From NCBI RefSeq assembly GCF_900156425.1, contig NZ_FTNO01000001.1, positions 186,001 to 250,000 on the forward strand: a stretch of DNA of 64,000 nucleotides, given 5' to 3'. The position numbers and the translations under genes were made by a program. The notes under the pieces were generated by a model. The model worked only from the letters and a program-made list of their open reading frames with translations, had not been told where the DNA came from and ran no database searches. Numbering within the stretch: the first letter of the stretch is position 1; each line of letters opens with the position of its first letter. Source of the DNA: Haladaptatus litoreus (GTDB lineage: Archaea; Halobacteriota; Halobacteria; Halobacteriales; Haladaptataceae). This document shows positions 1 to 8,253 of this stretch, one piece after another.

Positions 1-175
1 GTGGTTTTGCGGCGAGTTTGAGATGGTGAGTCAAAGGGAGTAGTAATTGTAAAACATGAGATGGTAGCGTTTGCAGTCATCACTACCCAACGAACAGTCT
101 CAATCACCGTTCTACGAACACGCTAGAGAAATCGTCTAACACCTACTCTAAAAATCTACGCCGAAGGAATTACTG

Positions 176-1687
176 CTAGTCCAAGTCGTAAATGTCGCTG
201 TACTTCTCCTCGACGTACTCCAAGAAGTAGTCGGCCGTGAGCGGTTCGCCGGTCGCCTCTTCGATGAGTTCGTCAGTGGTGTACAGACAGCCCTGCTCGT
301 GGATGTTCTCGGTCAACCACTCGCGGATTGGGGCGAAGTCGCCCTCCCGAATGCGCTCCATCGGTTCGTCGATTTCTTCCTCGATAGTCGCCCAGAGTTG
401 GGCCGCAAAGACGCTCCCGACGGTGTAATTTTGGAATCCGCCGAATCGACTCGTCCAGTGAATGTCCTGCAAACAGCCCTCCGAGTCGGTTTCGGGGACG
501 ACCCCGAGGTAGTCGTCCATGAGTTCGTTCCAGCGGGTCGGAATCTCTTCGACGTCCAACTCGCCACCGACGAACTCCTGTTCGATTTCAGACCGCAGAA
601 TGATGTGCATGTGGTAGGTGAGTTCGTCGGCCTCGACGCGAATCGTGTTGTCCGTGAACACCTGATTGACGGCTTCGTAGGCCTCGTCCACTGTTACGCC
701 CTCGGCCTGCGGGAAGTGCTCTTTGAACGTCGGGAGGAACAGTTCCCAGAACGCCCTCGTCCGACCGACGTGGTTCTCCCAGAACCGGGACTGGGATTCG
801 TGGATGCCCGAACTCCGCGAGTCACCGAGCGGGGTTCCGTACTCGTCGTCGCGCAGACCGAGTTGGTAACTCGCGTGGCCGAACTCGTGAATCGTCGCCG
901 TGAGCGACCCGATTGGGTCGTTTTCGTTGTATCGCGTCGTCACTCGGGCGTCGAACTGCGTGCCGGACATGAACGGATGCGGTGCGGTGTCGAGACGCCC
1001 GCGACTCCAGTCGTAGTCAAGTGTGTCGAGCGCCGCTCGCGCGACTTCCTCCTGCGTGTCGGTGTCGTAGGTTCCCGAAAAAGCATCGTCCGCGATGTCC
1101 GCGCCGTTCTCCTGAATGTCCTCGATGAGCGGAACGAGTCCGTCACGGAGTTCGTCGAAGATTCGCTCGACGGTGGAAAGTTGGAGATACGGTTCGCCGT
1201 CCTCGAACATGACCTCGTAGGGGTCTTTGTCGGGGTCGATGTGCTCCGCTCGCTCGATTTGGAGTTCGCGCAGTCGGTCGAGATACGGTTCGAACGTCTC
1301 GAACTCGTCTTCGGCTTTCGCCTCCTGCCACGCCGGTTGGGCCTCGCTACTCGTCTCGGTGATTTCCGTGACGAGGTCGCTCGGAACGTCGATTGCCCGG
1401 TCGTACTGTCGCCGGATTTCCCGGACGACCGCCGACTGTTCGTCGTCCAGTTCTTCGCTTTCGAGTTCGTCTAACAACTCGCCGGTTCGCTCCTCGGTCA
1501 GCAGTTCGTGTGTAATCGACTGAAGCGCAGAAAGCTGTTTTGCGCGCGCCGGTGTACCTTCTTCGGGCATCTTGGTCTGTTGGTCCCAATAGAGAATCCC
1601 CGTCGCGTTTCCAATGTTGGCAATTCGCTTGATTCTGGTTTCGAGTTCGTCGTAGGCGGAGTGAGCTTCTTGTTCGGAAGTTGCCAT
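176..1687 (-). CDS. M32 family metallocarboxypeptidase (carboxypeptidase Taq type)
   Basis: A 503-aa cytoplasmic zinc carboxypeptidase that removes C-terminal residues from peptides. The zinc motif HEFGH lies near residue 267, followed by the helix SGIHESQSRFWENH, which supplies the third Glu ligand. The length is right for M32 (about 500 aa), and the N-terminal LYWDQQTKMP block is typical of the family. An in-frame ATG lies 10 codons further upstream (1717), but ATG at 1687 gives the usual acidic MATSEQ start and is preferred. The gene is monocistronic, tail-to-tail near the left edge, with only 75 bp to the end of the helicase gene, which is transcribed the same way. The family assignment is secure; the natural substrate is not visible. 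Confidence 0.93.
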   Translation of the reverse strand: MATSEQEAHSAYDELETRIKRIANIGNATGILYWDQQTKMPEEGTPARAKQLSALQSITHELLTEERTGELLDELESEELDDEQSAVVREIRRQYDRAIDVPSDLVTEITETSSEAQPAWQEAKAEDEFETFEPYLDRLRELQIERAEHIDPDKDPYEVMFEDGEPYLQLSTVERIFDELRDGLVPLIEDIQENGADIADDAFSGTYDTDTQEEVARAALDTLDYDWSRGRLDTAPHPFMSGTQFDARVTTRYNENDPIGSLTATIHEFGHASYQLGLRDDEYGTPLGDSRSSGIHESQSRFWENHVGRTRAFWELFLPTFKEHFPQAEGVTVDEAYEAVNQVFTDNTIRVEADELTYHMHIILRSEIEQEFVGGELDVEEIPTRWNELMDDYLGVVPETDSEGCLQDIHWTSRFGGFQNYTVGSVFAAQLWATIEEEIDEPMERIREGDFAPIREWLTENIHEQGCLYTTDELIEEATGEPLTADYFLEYVEEKYSDIYDLD

Positions 1688-1762
1688 CAAATCTATTCCA
1701 CCGGCTGACGGTATCAATGCACGGGTATCGGAAAAGACGAAATGAGAACCCTGTGGTCTCGT

Positions 1763-3604
1763 CTACTGCGCTTCGAGTTCTTGGTCGAGGATGTCGTCAA
1801 CCGACTTCTCGTTCGGTTCGTTGAACAACAGCACGTCCAGTTCGAGTGTCGGCGCGCCACTGACGAGGTTCTCCATGAGGACGAGGCGCTCGCGGGCGCG
1901 ACTCATGCCGACGTAAAAGACACGACGCTCGTTGTCGGTGAGAACCGGAACTGGGTCGGTGCTCGACGTAAACTCGTCCACGCCGGGAAGGTCGATACCT
2001 TCGTTTTCCACGGTCGCCGCCATCTGTTCGACAACCTTCTCGGTCAAGTCGGTGGCGACGAACACGTGGTCTGCTTCACGACCTTTCGCGCTGTGGATGG
2101 TGCCGATGCGGATGCGGTCGCGCTCCATTCCCTGATATTTGCCCATGAAGTAGGCGTTCATCGACCGCTTCTGATAGCTGGTCACTTTTCGAACCATGTC
2201 GGACGCCGATTCCGGGCCGGGCATGAACGGCGCGAAGTCCCGGACGAAATCCCCGTCGAACTCCAGTTCGGTGAGGTCGTCCACGCCTTTCTCTTCCTTG
2301 CGCTCGTCGATGGCGTCGAACATCTCGTCGCGGTCGTTCGAACCGAACGTGGAGTCCGCGAGCATGTCCGCGAGTCGGCGGGCTTGCAGACCGTCGATAG
2401 GTTCGCCCTCGTCGATTTGCTCGACTGCATCGACGTACTGGCACAGTCTATCCGTCCACATCCGCTGGTCGGTGAGGGTGCGGAACGGCATCCCCTCGTC
2501 GATGAACTCGTCGATGAACCGGAACATCTGGTAGCGGGCGCGGAACAGCACCATCGCGGTGCCGTCGAATTCGCTGATTGTATACCGGACGTTTCGCACG
2601 AGGTCTAACATCGACGGACTCTCGACTGCCTCGACGGTGCCGCCTTCTTTCCGTGGCTTGAGGTTTTTCTCCTGTCGCTCTTCGATGTGGTCTACTTCCT
2701 GCTGGACGACTTTGAGAACGCGGGAGGGGAGACGGTAGGAGGTGTCGAGAATGACGTCTTCGCCGCCCTCCTGCAGGAGTAGTTTCGGGTCTGCGCCCTG
2801 CCACGCGTAGACGACCTGGTCGTCGTCGCCTGCGATGAGGACGTTCTCCATGTGGGGTTTCCACTCCTCGTAGATGTCGAACTGGAGTCGGGTGATGTCC
2901 TGAAATTCGTCGATGACGAGATAATCGACACTCGGCAGGAGCGAACGCTGTTTGACGCGTTCGAGCATGTCGGCGAAGCCGACGAGTCCTTCGTCACCTT
3001 TGTACTTCCGCCAGCCTCGAATGGCCTCTGGAACGTCGAACCGGTCGTCGCTGCTCGGCCACGTCGGGGTGTATTTGTTTCCTTCCTGTGAGTTCGGGTC
3101 GATTTCGGGCGGCAGTCGAACCGTTTCGACGTCCCACTGGAACGGAACGTCGTACCAGTCGGCAACGTCGCGGCGGGTTCGCTGAAGCCACTGGGAGGTT
3201 GCGATAATCTTGTTTCCGAGCGTCGTGGAGCGTGCCGTCCTGCGACCTTTGCCGCTGTACTCGTCTTCGTACTCCAATCCGAAATCCTCGCAGAACTCCT
3301 TTTTCTGCTTCTCACCGACGACGTCGCCGCGAGAGAGATTGAGTAGTTCGTAGGCTTTCGCGTGCATCGTACAGACGTTTCCTTGGAGCGAGCGGGGGTC
3401 TACGTCCAGTCGTTCCGCGAGTCGCTCTCGAACCTCGTTTGCCGCCGCACGGGTGTATGAGACGACGAGAAGGTCGTTCACCGTGACCCCATCCTTCGAA
3501 AGGATGTCCTCGACTCGGTCGAGGAGCTCGGTGGTTTTACCGCTTCCCGGACCACCGAACAACCGAGTTACTTTCGCGTCAGTCTCTGCCGTTGGCATAG
3601 TCAT
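1763..3604 (-). CDS. UvrD/PcrA-like superfamily 1 DNA helicase
   Basis: A 613-aa SF1A helicase expected to unwind DNA 3'-5' in repair. Walker A GGPGSGKT is at residues 17-24. The DEFQD motif II is near 232-236, followed by the AGDDDQVVYAWQG motif III. The TSYRLP motif is near 288. TIHSAKGREADHVFV (motif V) and FYVGMSRARERL (motif VI) lie toward the C-terminus. All catalytic motifs are intact. It is somewhat shorter than bacterial UvrD (about 720 aa), as is common for haloarchaeal paralogues. ATG at 3598 (MPTAETD) is an equally plausible start. It may be co-transcribed with the downstream carboxypeptidase (75 bp gap), though no functional link is evident. Confidence 0.93.
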   Translation of the reverse strand: MTMPTAETDAKVTRLFGGPGSGKTTELLDRVEDILSKDGVTVNDLLVVSYTRAAANEVRERLAERLDVDPRSLQGNVCTMHAKAYELLNLSRGDVVGEKQKKEFCEDFGLEYEDEYSGKGRRTARSTTLGNKIIATSQWLQRTRRDVADWYDVPFQWDVETVRLPPEIDPNSQEGNKYTPTWPSSDDRFDVPEAIRGWRKYKGDEGLVGFADMLERVKQRSLLPSVDYLVIDEFQDITRLQFDIYEEWKPHMENVLIAGDDDQVVYAWQGADPKLLLQEGGEDVILDTSYRLPSRVLKVVQQEVDHIEERQEKNLKPRKEGGTVEAVESPSMLDLVRNVRYTISEFDGTAMVLFRARYQMFRFIDEFIDEGMPFRTLTDQRMWTDRLCQYVDAVEQIDEGEPIDGLQARRLADMLADSTFGSNDRDEMFDAIDERKEEKGVDDLTELEFDGDFVRDFAPFMPGPESASDMVRKVTSYQKRSMNAYFMGKYQGMERDRIRIGTIHSAKGREADHVFVATDLTEKVVEQMAATVENEGIDLPGVDEFTSSTDPVPVLTDNERRVFYVGMSRARERLVLMENLVSGAPTLELDVLLFNEPNEKSVDDILDQELEAQ

Positions 3605-3667
3605 TACACCACCACAGGTGATGGGGACGTATAAAACGACGTGAATCGAACTGGCGGTTGTCTCGTC

Positions 3668-3826
3668 TCAGGTGCCGCGAGGCGAACGTGCCTCACGTAC
3701 CTCCGAACCGTCCCGAATTTTGTCCTCGCAGTTCGGGCAGACGCGATGTTTTTCGACCCCCGGTGGCGTGAACACTCGTGCATACGTCGCCGTCACAAAC
3801 GAATCGAAGTTCCGACACTCTGGCAT
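3668..3826 (-). CDS. Small haloarchaeal zinc-ribbon-like protein (DUF7563-like)
   Basis: A 52-aa protein, too short for most callers, read from the minus strand. It starts MPECRNFDSFVT, contains VCPNCEDKIRDG, and ends EVREARSPRGT. This matches a family of tiny haloarchaeal zinc proteins that I recall as normally having two CxxC knuckles. Here the second knuckle (CPNC) is intact, but the first reads C-R-N-F, so one expected Cys is Phe. An AT-rich promoter (about 3836-3858) lies at the right distance for a leaderless transcript. It is divergent from the EamA transporter gene. Function unknown; such proteins are often proposed to be regulatory or protein-binding. Confidence 0.8.
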   Translation of the reverse strand: MPECRNFDSFVTATYARVFTPPGVEKHRVCPNCEDKIRDGSEVREARSPRGT

Positions 3827-3835
3827 TTTATCCTC

Positions 3836-3897
3836 GAATATAAGTATTTAATATGATACTATATTTCTAACGATGTCTGGTCGGGCGCGGCAGTTAT
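3836..3897. promoter_or_regulatory. Divergent promoter region, zinc protein / EamA transporter
   Basis: A strongly AT-rich patch between two divergent genes. On the minus strand, an A/T-only stretch near 3845-3855 is about 27 bp before the ATG at 3826. On the plus strand, a TTATA element at about 3892-3896 is about 30 bp before the ATG at 3923. Both fit archaeal TATA-box placement for leaderless mRNAs. Inferred from sequence only. Confidence 0.55.
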
Positions 3898-3922
3898 ACC
3901 GACGGATGGAAACGCTTCTACA

Positions 3923-4819
3923 ATGGCGATTCCTGTCGAGGTGTACCTCCTCTCGCTCGTCCCGGCCCTCCTCTGGGGGTTCGAACCCATCGTCTCCAAG
4001 CGAGCGATGGCCGAGGGTGGCGACTCCCTCCAAGCGTCACTGGTCGTTGTCGTCGTTGACACCGCCGTTTTCTGGGTCGCGCTGGTCGCGCTGGAGGGCG
4101 GAAACGCACTTTCCGACCTCTCTCACTCGACCATCGGCATCTTCCTCTTCGCGGGATTCGTCGGCACCGCGGTTGGCCGACTGGCCGCATTCGGTGGTGT
4201 CCGGCGCGTCGGCGCGAGCGTCAACAACGCCGGGGTCAGCGCGCGACCGCTCTTTTCGGCGACACTGGCGGTGTTCGCTCTTGACGAACCGCTTTCGCTC
4301 GCAACCGCCCTTGGAATCCTCGTGCTCGTCGCGGGACTCGCGGTTCTCGCGCTGGCGAAAGGTGGTGACCTTTCGGGATGGGAACCCTACGAACTGTCGT
4401 TTCCGCTCATCGCCGCGGCGGCGTTCGCGGTCGGAAACGTGGTTCGACGGTTCGGACTGGAAACGACACCTGCAACCGCTCTCGAAGCGGTTGCTCTCAA
4501 CGAAACTGCGGCACTGGTCGCACTGGGAGGCTACGCCATCGCCCGAAATCGTCGTGACGTGCTCTCTGCACCGAAGCGAACGTACTGGTTGTTTGCGGCG
4601 AGCGGTCTGCTCACCGCAGTCGCACTGCTGTCGCTGTTTTCCGCGCTGGCGCTCCCCGAAGGTCGGGTCGCAATCGTCGACCCCCTAACTGGAACCGCGC
4701 CGCTGTTCACGACGCTCTTTGCGTACTTTCTGCTCAGGGATGTAGAACGAGTGACCCGCGGAATCGTTGCGGGCGCACTGTTGGTCGTCGTCGGTGCTGG
4801 AATCATCACCGCGCTGTGA
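3923..4819 (+). CDS. EamA/DMT-family transporter
   Basis: A 298-aa integral membrane protein of the drug/metabolite transporter superfamily. It has two tandem EamA repeats of about five hydrophobic helices each (roughly residues 1-140 and 150-298), with the characteristic ALLWGFEPIVSKRA start and the PLTGTAPLFTTLFAYFLLRDVERVTRG segment near the end. Family members export amino acids, nucleotides or other metabolites, or act as permeases; the substrate cannot be read from sequence. The gene is monocistronic, with its own TATA element about 30 bp upstream, and convergent with the following zinc-ribbon gene. Confidence 0.9.
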   Translation: MAIPVEVYLLSLVPALLWGFEPIVSKRAMAEGGDSLQASLVVVVVDTAVFWVALVALEGGNALSDLSHSTIGIFLFAGFVGTAVGRLAAFGGVRRVGASVNNAGVSARPLFSATLAVFALDEPLSLATALGILVLVAGLAVLALAKGGDLSGWEPYELSFPLIAAAAFAVGNVVRRFGLETTPATALEAVALNETAALVALGGYAIARNRRDVLSAPKRTYWLFAASGLLTAVALLSLFSALALPEGRVAIVDPLTGTAPLFTTLFAYFLLRDVERVTRGIVAGALLVVVGAGIITAL

Positions 4820-4855
4820 GCGCGGTTTCCGTTTGCTATCTCCTATTTCTACTGT

Positions 4856-5035
4856 CTACGAATTCCACCCGCAAACTGTGCATTCAGTTGCGGCCATTTC
4901 GTGGAGTCCGCCGCACTCCGGGCACTGCTTTTTGTTATACTCCTGCTCCCAGTCTACTCGTTCTGTCTCGTGACCACGGTCGGTGAGAAACTGGTCGAAA
5001 ACGGACTCGTCGTTGCCGGTCGGTGCGGAAGCCAT
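4856..5035 (-). CDS. Small zinc-ribbon protein (CPxCG type)
   Basis: A 59-aa protein with a C-terminal four-Cys zinc ribbon: CPECGG and, 13 residues later, CTVCGW. The preceding segment (about 30 residues) is acidic and helical (VFDQFLTDRGHETERVDWEQEYNKK). The open frame extends 35 codons upstream, but that extension has poor haloarchaeal composition (FYNFRSS, IIWMVCISIAC), so ATG at 5035 (MASAPTGND) is chosen. It resembles conserved haloarchaeal small zinc proteins of the HVO_0416 kind as I recall them. Its role is unknown. Confidence 0.8.
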   Translation of the reverse strand: MASAPTGNDESVFDQFLTDRGHETERVDWEQEYNKKQCPECGGLHEMAATECTVCGWNS

Positions 5036-5142
5036 ACATGCTATGCTAATGCACACCATCCATATAATCCTGATGGTCAAACAGATGCCAAACTGGTCTG
5101 AACTTCGAAAATTGTAGAAATTTCCCGGCTCGTTTCGCACAG

Positions 5143-6510
5143 TTACGGTTTCGGGGCGAAATACCGCGCGAGTTCGCTTCCGAACTCCTTCGCAAGTTCT
5201 TCGATTCCGTCACCCGACAGCACCTCGTATCCTCGTCGCATCGTCTTCTCGACGTGGACGCCGAGTGCGGCGTCGAATATCGAATCGCTCTCTAAAAACT
5301 CGACTGCCGTCGTGAACTCTCGCTTTCGCTCGACTGCGTAGCGGTCACCGTCGATGAACGGGCCATACGAATCGTCGGCTTCGTACTTCTCGTAAAATCC
5401 GGTTGCGTGCGCGCGAACGTGCACCGGCGGCCCGTCGTGACGCTCGATTGCCGGACGCTCGGGTACGGACAGTTCGAAAAACAGCACCGCGGTTTCGTCC
5501 GCGAACAAGTCTGCTCGAAGCATTTCGAATCCGCGTCGGGAAAGCGCGTCGGCAACCCCGGAAAGCGATTTCTGGAGTTGCGGATACAGTTGATCTTCGA
5601 CTACATCCGGCGCGTCGAATCGAATCGCGACCGGCGTGGTTCCGCGGTCAGCAACGAACTCGCTCACCTCGTTGGGCGTCAGCGGCTCGGGCACATCGGG
5701 AACAAAGATCGATTCGCGCGGCTCGGAAAGCAGGTCGCGAGCGTAATGTTGGAGTCGAGCGAAATTTTCCGGGGAGAGAACCGCGGCGACGTTTCGCTCC
5801 GGGTCGGTCGGGTCGATGACCACCAACGGGTCACTGAAAGTTTCCGTCCCGTGGTCTTCCGGGTCGAAGCGAACTGGCGGGTGCCAGTCCGCGACCGCTT
5901 CGAGCAGTGCCCGAAAACCGCCGTATTCGAGGACGAGCAGTTCCGCCAGATAGCCCGAAAAACCCTCCGTGCGGAGGTCGCTCCCGTATGCTCCGATTCC
6001 TTTCAAAAATTGCTTGAACAGCAGCACTTCGTCCGCCAGTTCGTCGTCCAATCGCGCTTCGAGGTATTGTGTGTGGAACGGCGTGCGATCAACCGCCGAC
6101 TGGATTTCCGTCGCCGATTCGACGTGATAGCAGGGAACAAGGTCAACGTCGAATCCTTCGAATTCGCCTTTGACATAGGGATGTTCCGCAAACTCCTCGT
6201 GGCCCTCCGGCAGGACTTTGTGGCCGATTTTCAATCCATACGATTCCAGCGTCTCGCGGTCGAGTTCGGGCGGAAATCGAACGAACAGGTCGATGTCCCG
6301 GTCGCCGCTCGTCCACGTTCCGCGGGCGGTGCTCCCGACCTGTATCACGTCGGCCTCGACTGGCAGGTCGGCAATCGCATTTTCCGCTCGTTCGGCCAGC
6401 GACCGGGCGACCTGCTGAAGCCGTTCGCGCTCGTCGTCGTCCGGCTCGACTCGCTTACGGACTTCCGCGACGACCTCCTCGAAGCGTTCCATCGTGGGAT
6501 GGTTTTCCAC
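5143..6510 (-). CDS. cca: CCA tRNA nucleotidyltransferase (archaeal class I)
   Basis: A 455-aa enzyme that adds or repairs the 3'-terminal CCA of tRNAs using CTP and ATP. The nucleotidyltransferase signature GSTARGTW followed by DRDIDLFVRFP (catalytic Asp pair) lies near residues 56-76. The downstream VDLVPCYHV supplies the third carboxylate. The tRNA-binding middle domain (PLVVIDPTDPERNVAAVLS) and C-terminal body match the archaeal class I architecture and length (about 450 aa). It sits directly upstream of and divergent from a tRNA-Asn gene, neither of whose genes encodes CCA here, consistent with post-transcriptional CCA addition. Confidence 0.95.
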   Translation of the reverse strand: MENHPTMERFEEVVAEVRKRVEPDDDERERLQQVARSLAERAENAIADLPVEADVIQVGSTARGTWTSGDRDIDLFVRFPPELDRETLESYGLKIGHKVLPEGHEEFAEHPYVKGEFEGFDVDLVPCYHVESATEIQSAVDRTPFHTQYLEARLDDELADEVLLFKQFLKGIGAYGSDLRTEGFSGYLAELLVLEYGGFRALLEAVADWHPPVRFDPEDHGTETFSDPLVVIDPTDPERNVAAVLSPENFARLQHYARDLLSEPRESIFVPDVPEPLTPNEVSEFVADRGTTPVAIRFDAPDVVEDQLYPQLQKSLSGVADALSRRGFEMLRADLFADETAVLFFELSVPERPAIERHDGPPVHVRAHATGFYEKYEADDSYGPFIDGDRYAVERKREFTTAVEFLESDSIFDAALGVHVEKTMRRGYEVLSGDGIEELAKEFGSELARYFAPKP

Positions 6511-6594
6511 GAATGCGTGAAAGCGTATCGATGCTGCTGGGAGAAAACGAAAGCCCTATCAAAGAACTCCGTCTATGTGGAAATGCAATCGGAA

Positions 6595-6667
6595 GCCGCC
6601 GTAGCTCAGTTGGTAGAGCACCTGGTTGTTACCCAGGTTGTCCCAGGTTCGAGCCCTGGCGGCGGCG
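6595..6667 (+). tRNA. tRNA-Asn (GTT)
   Basis: A 73-nt cloverleaf. The acceptor pairs gccgccg with cggcggc, the D-arm is agctcagttggtagagc, the anticodon stem cctgg/ccagg holds loop ttgttac (anticodon GTT), the T-arm is ccagg-ttcgagc-cctgg, and the discriminator is g. No CCA is encoded and no intron is present. Confidence 0.96.
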
Positions 6668-6771
6668 CTTCTCTCTATTCATTGCTTGGTGAGCGAGTGC
6701 TGTATTCTCTCCCGGTATCCGCACAAAACCCGGTACGTTAAAGAGGTGTCACAGATTACCGATAGCCGACA

Positions 6772-6846
6772 GGGCCCTTAGCTCAGTCTGGTTAGAGCGC
6801 TCGGCTCATAACCGGGTGGTCATTGGTTCGAATCCGATAGGGCCCA
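6772..6846 (+). tRNA. tRNA with CAT anticodon (tRNA-Ile2 more likely than elongator tRNA-Met)
   Basis: A 75-nt intronless cloverleaf: acceptor gggccct/agggccc, D-arm with gctcagtctggttagagc, anticodon stem ctcgg/ccggg with loop ctcataa (CAT), T-arm closing ttcgaat, discriminator a. The G1-C72 acceptor excludes the A1-U72 archaeal initiator as I recall it. Elongator tRNA-Met of H. volcanii carries an intron, so this intronless gene may be the tRNA-Ile whose C34 is modified to agmatidine. The tRNA call itself is secure; the amino acid is inferred. Confidence 0.93.
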
Positions 6847-6933
6847 TTTGCTGATACAAACTACATTCGTGAGCAACAGCGAGATGCTGTCCACTGATTC
6901 GAGGATGTTGCCTACGAACACACGATGCAAAAA

Positions 6934-6966
6934 CGCGGTTCGATTCCGGCCCGGAATCGAACCGCG
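6934..6966. repeat. Perfect 33-bp palindrome (16-bp arms, 1-nt centre)
   Basis: CGCGGTTCGATTCCGG at 6934-6949 is followed by a single C and its exact reverse complement at 6951-6966. It lies 20 bp past the stop codon of the minus-strand lipoprotein gene (6987) and 87 bp after the plus-strand tRNA. It can serve as a bidirectional terminator hairpin. The GGTTCGATTCC core resembles a tRNA T-arm, suggesting it may descend from a duplicated tRNA 3' end. Confidence 0.75.
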
Positions 6967-6986
6967 ACCGTCTCTGCTGTCTGTGC

Positions 6987-8186
6987 TTAAAATTCCCCGT
7001 TGACGATGTCCGCAACCCGTTGGCGGTCGAATAGCTGATTGTCCTCGGTTACCTTCCCGAAGGTGTCAGGGTACAACTGCTTCGCCCCGCGTTCGGTCAA
7101 AAAGAGGTTGTGAATCGGCCCTTGATAGAGGTAGCCGCCGCGGTAGACGCGGCCGTTTTTGACGGCAGTCAACCGACTCGCAACGGGATGGCTCCGCATG
7201 AATTCGAGAACCGTGTTTCGGAACTCGGTCGCGGACTGTCGCTCGTGAGCGCGCAGAAGTATCACGTCGGGGCCGATTTCCAGCATCGTCTCGTAATCGA
7301 TGCGTCCGCGGTCTGTCGTGCTGATTCCGTCGATACCGGTGCTCCCGAGCGCGTCGGTGACGCCGAGGTCGCGCCACTGTTTCTTGCTCGTTCCTTTGTC
7401 GTTGAGGCGATACGGTGAGAACTTCTCCGGTTCGTTGCTTCCTTCGTAGACGAGCAGGACGTTCGGACGCTCGTCTGCTGGCGGAAGCTGACGCTGAATA
7501 TCCGCGATAAACTCGTCGTGAAGCGTTTCGAACGCTCGATACCGTTCCCCTTCTCCGAACAACTGTGCGATTTTCTCGAAGGCCTCGTAGAGGGTGTAGT
7601 ATCGGTAATCGTGCCAGTCGTCCTCCCGGCGGAAAATCAGATTACCGACGAACGGGCCGACGTTCTCCGTGATTTCTTCGACGTCCGTTTCGCTCCAATC
7701 GAACCAGTTGACGAGCATCTGCGGGTCCATGACGTGAACGTCGTTGTCGAGTTCGTAGAATATCTCCTTGGACATGCCAGCCTCGCCCAAGTCGTTGTTT
7801 TCGAGCGTCTGGCGGTCAACGCTCACACCGGGGAGTTCGTCGTACACGGCGGTGTAATAGCGGTCTGCACCGCCGATACCGGTCATTCCGTCCGCTTTGC
7901 CGAGCGCGACACCCATGTCGGCGTAGCCGCCACCGTACGCGACCCATCGTTCGGGAACCGAATCGAACGTGACGCGGCCGACCGGTTCCATGGAAGCCGC
8001 GTGTGAACCGTCCTGAGTGTTTTCAGAGTGGTCGTTCGAGGCCGTCGCGTCCGTTGTCGTGGACGACGCTTCCGTCCCCGAATCGCCCGCACAGCCGGCG
8101 AGGAGAGTTCCGCCGAGTACCGCACCGCCGTACTTGACGTACTGTCTGCGTGTCGGCGCTTCGTGTTTTATGGTGTCTCTGACCAT
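6987..8186 (-). CDS. Iron-regulated ABC transporter substrate-binding lipoprotein (siderophore/cobalamin type)
   Basis: A 399-aa exported lipoprotein of the FepB/BtuF-like periplasmic-binding fold. The Tat signal TRRQYVKYGG is followed by the lipobox LLAGC (Cys near residue 32) and then the usual Thr/Ser-rich linker. The mature part has two lobes, with typical blocks VMDPQMLVNWFDW and IGPDVILLRAHE. It would capture ferric siderophores or a related chelate outside the membrane. No permease or ATPase gene is adjacent, so it is an orphan component. Two iron boxes and a TATA-like element precede the ATG, implying derepression under iron starvation. Confidence 0.88.
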   Translation of the reverse strand: MVRDTIKHEAPTRRQYVKYGGAVLGGTLLAGCAGDSGTEASSTTTDATASNDHSENTQDGSHAASMEPVGRVTFDSVPERWVAYGGGYADMGVALGKADGMTGIGGADRYYTAVYDELPGVSVDRQTLENNDLGEAGMSKEIFYELDNDVHVMDPQMLVNWFDWSETDVEEITENVGPFVGNLIFRREDDWHDYRYYTLYEAFEKIAQLFGEGERYRAFETLHDEFIADIQRQLPPADERPNVLLVYEGSNEPEKFSPYRLNDKGTSKKQWRDLGVTDALGSTGIDGISTTDRGRIDYETMLEIGPDVILLRAHERQSATEFRNTVLEFMRSHPVASRLTAVKNGRVYRGGYLYQGPIHNLFLTERGAKQLYPDTFGKVTEDNQLFDRQRVADIVNGEF

Positions 8187-8190
8187 GTGG

Positions 8191-8243
8191 TTTAGGCTCG
8201 CCTAAAACATAATAACTACTCCGGTTTTTAGGCCTTCCTAAAA
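8191..8243 (-). promoter_or_regulatory. Two palindromic iron boxes flanking the promoter
   Basis: Box 1 (8191-8206) is TTTAGGC-TC-GCCTAAA, a perfect palindrome ending 5 bp before the lipoprotein ATG. Box 2 (8226-8243) is TTTTAGG-CCTT-CCTAAAA. Both carry the TTAGG...CCTAA core I recall for haloarchaeal DtxR-family iron regulators (Idr/SirR). Between them (about 8208-8218) lies the AT-rich TATA-like sequence about 27 bp from the ATG, so repressor bound at either box would block the TBP/TFB complex. Confidence 0.85.
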
Positions 8244-8253
8244 CATGATTCGT

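Noticed and set aside
299..1474. Long plus-strand frame of 391 codons opposite the carboxypeptidase gene
   Set aside because: Antisense shadow caused by GC-rich third positions; Val/Arg-rich, no motif, while the minus strand encodes an intact M32 enzyme.
5407..6741. Plus-strand frame of 444 codons opposite cca, extending into tRNA-Asn
   Set aside because: It runs through a tRNA gene and is the mirror of an intact CCA-transferase; not coding.
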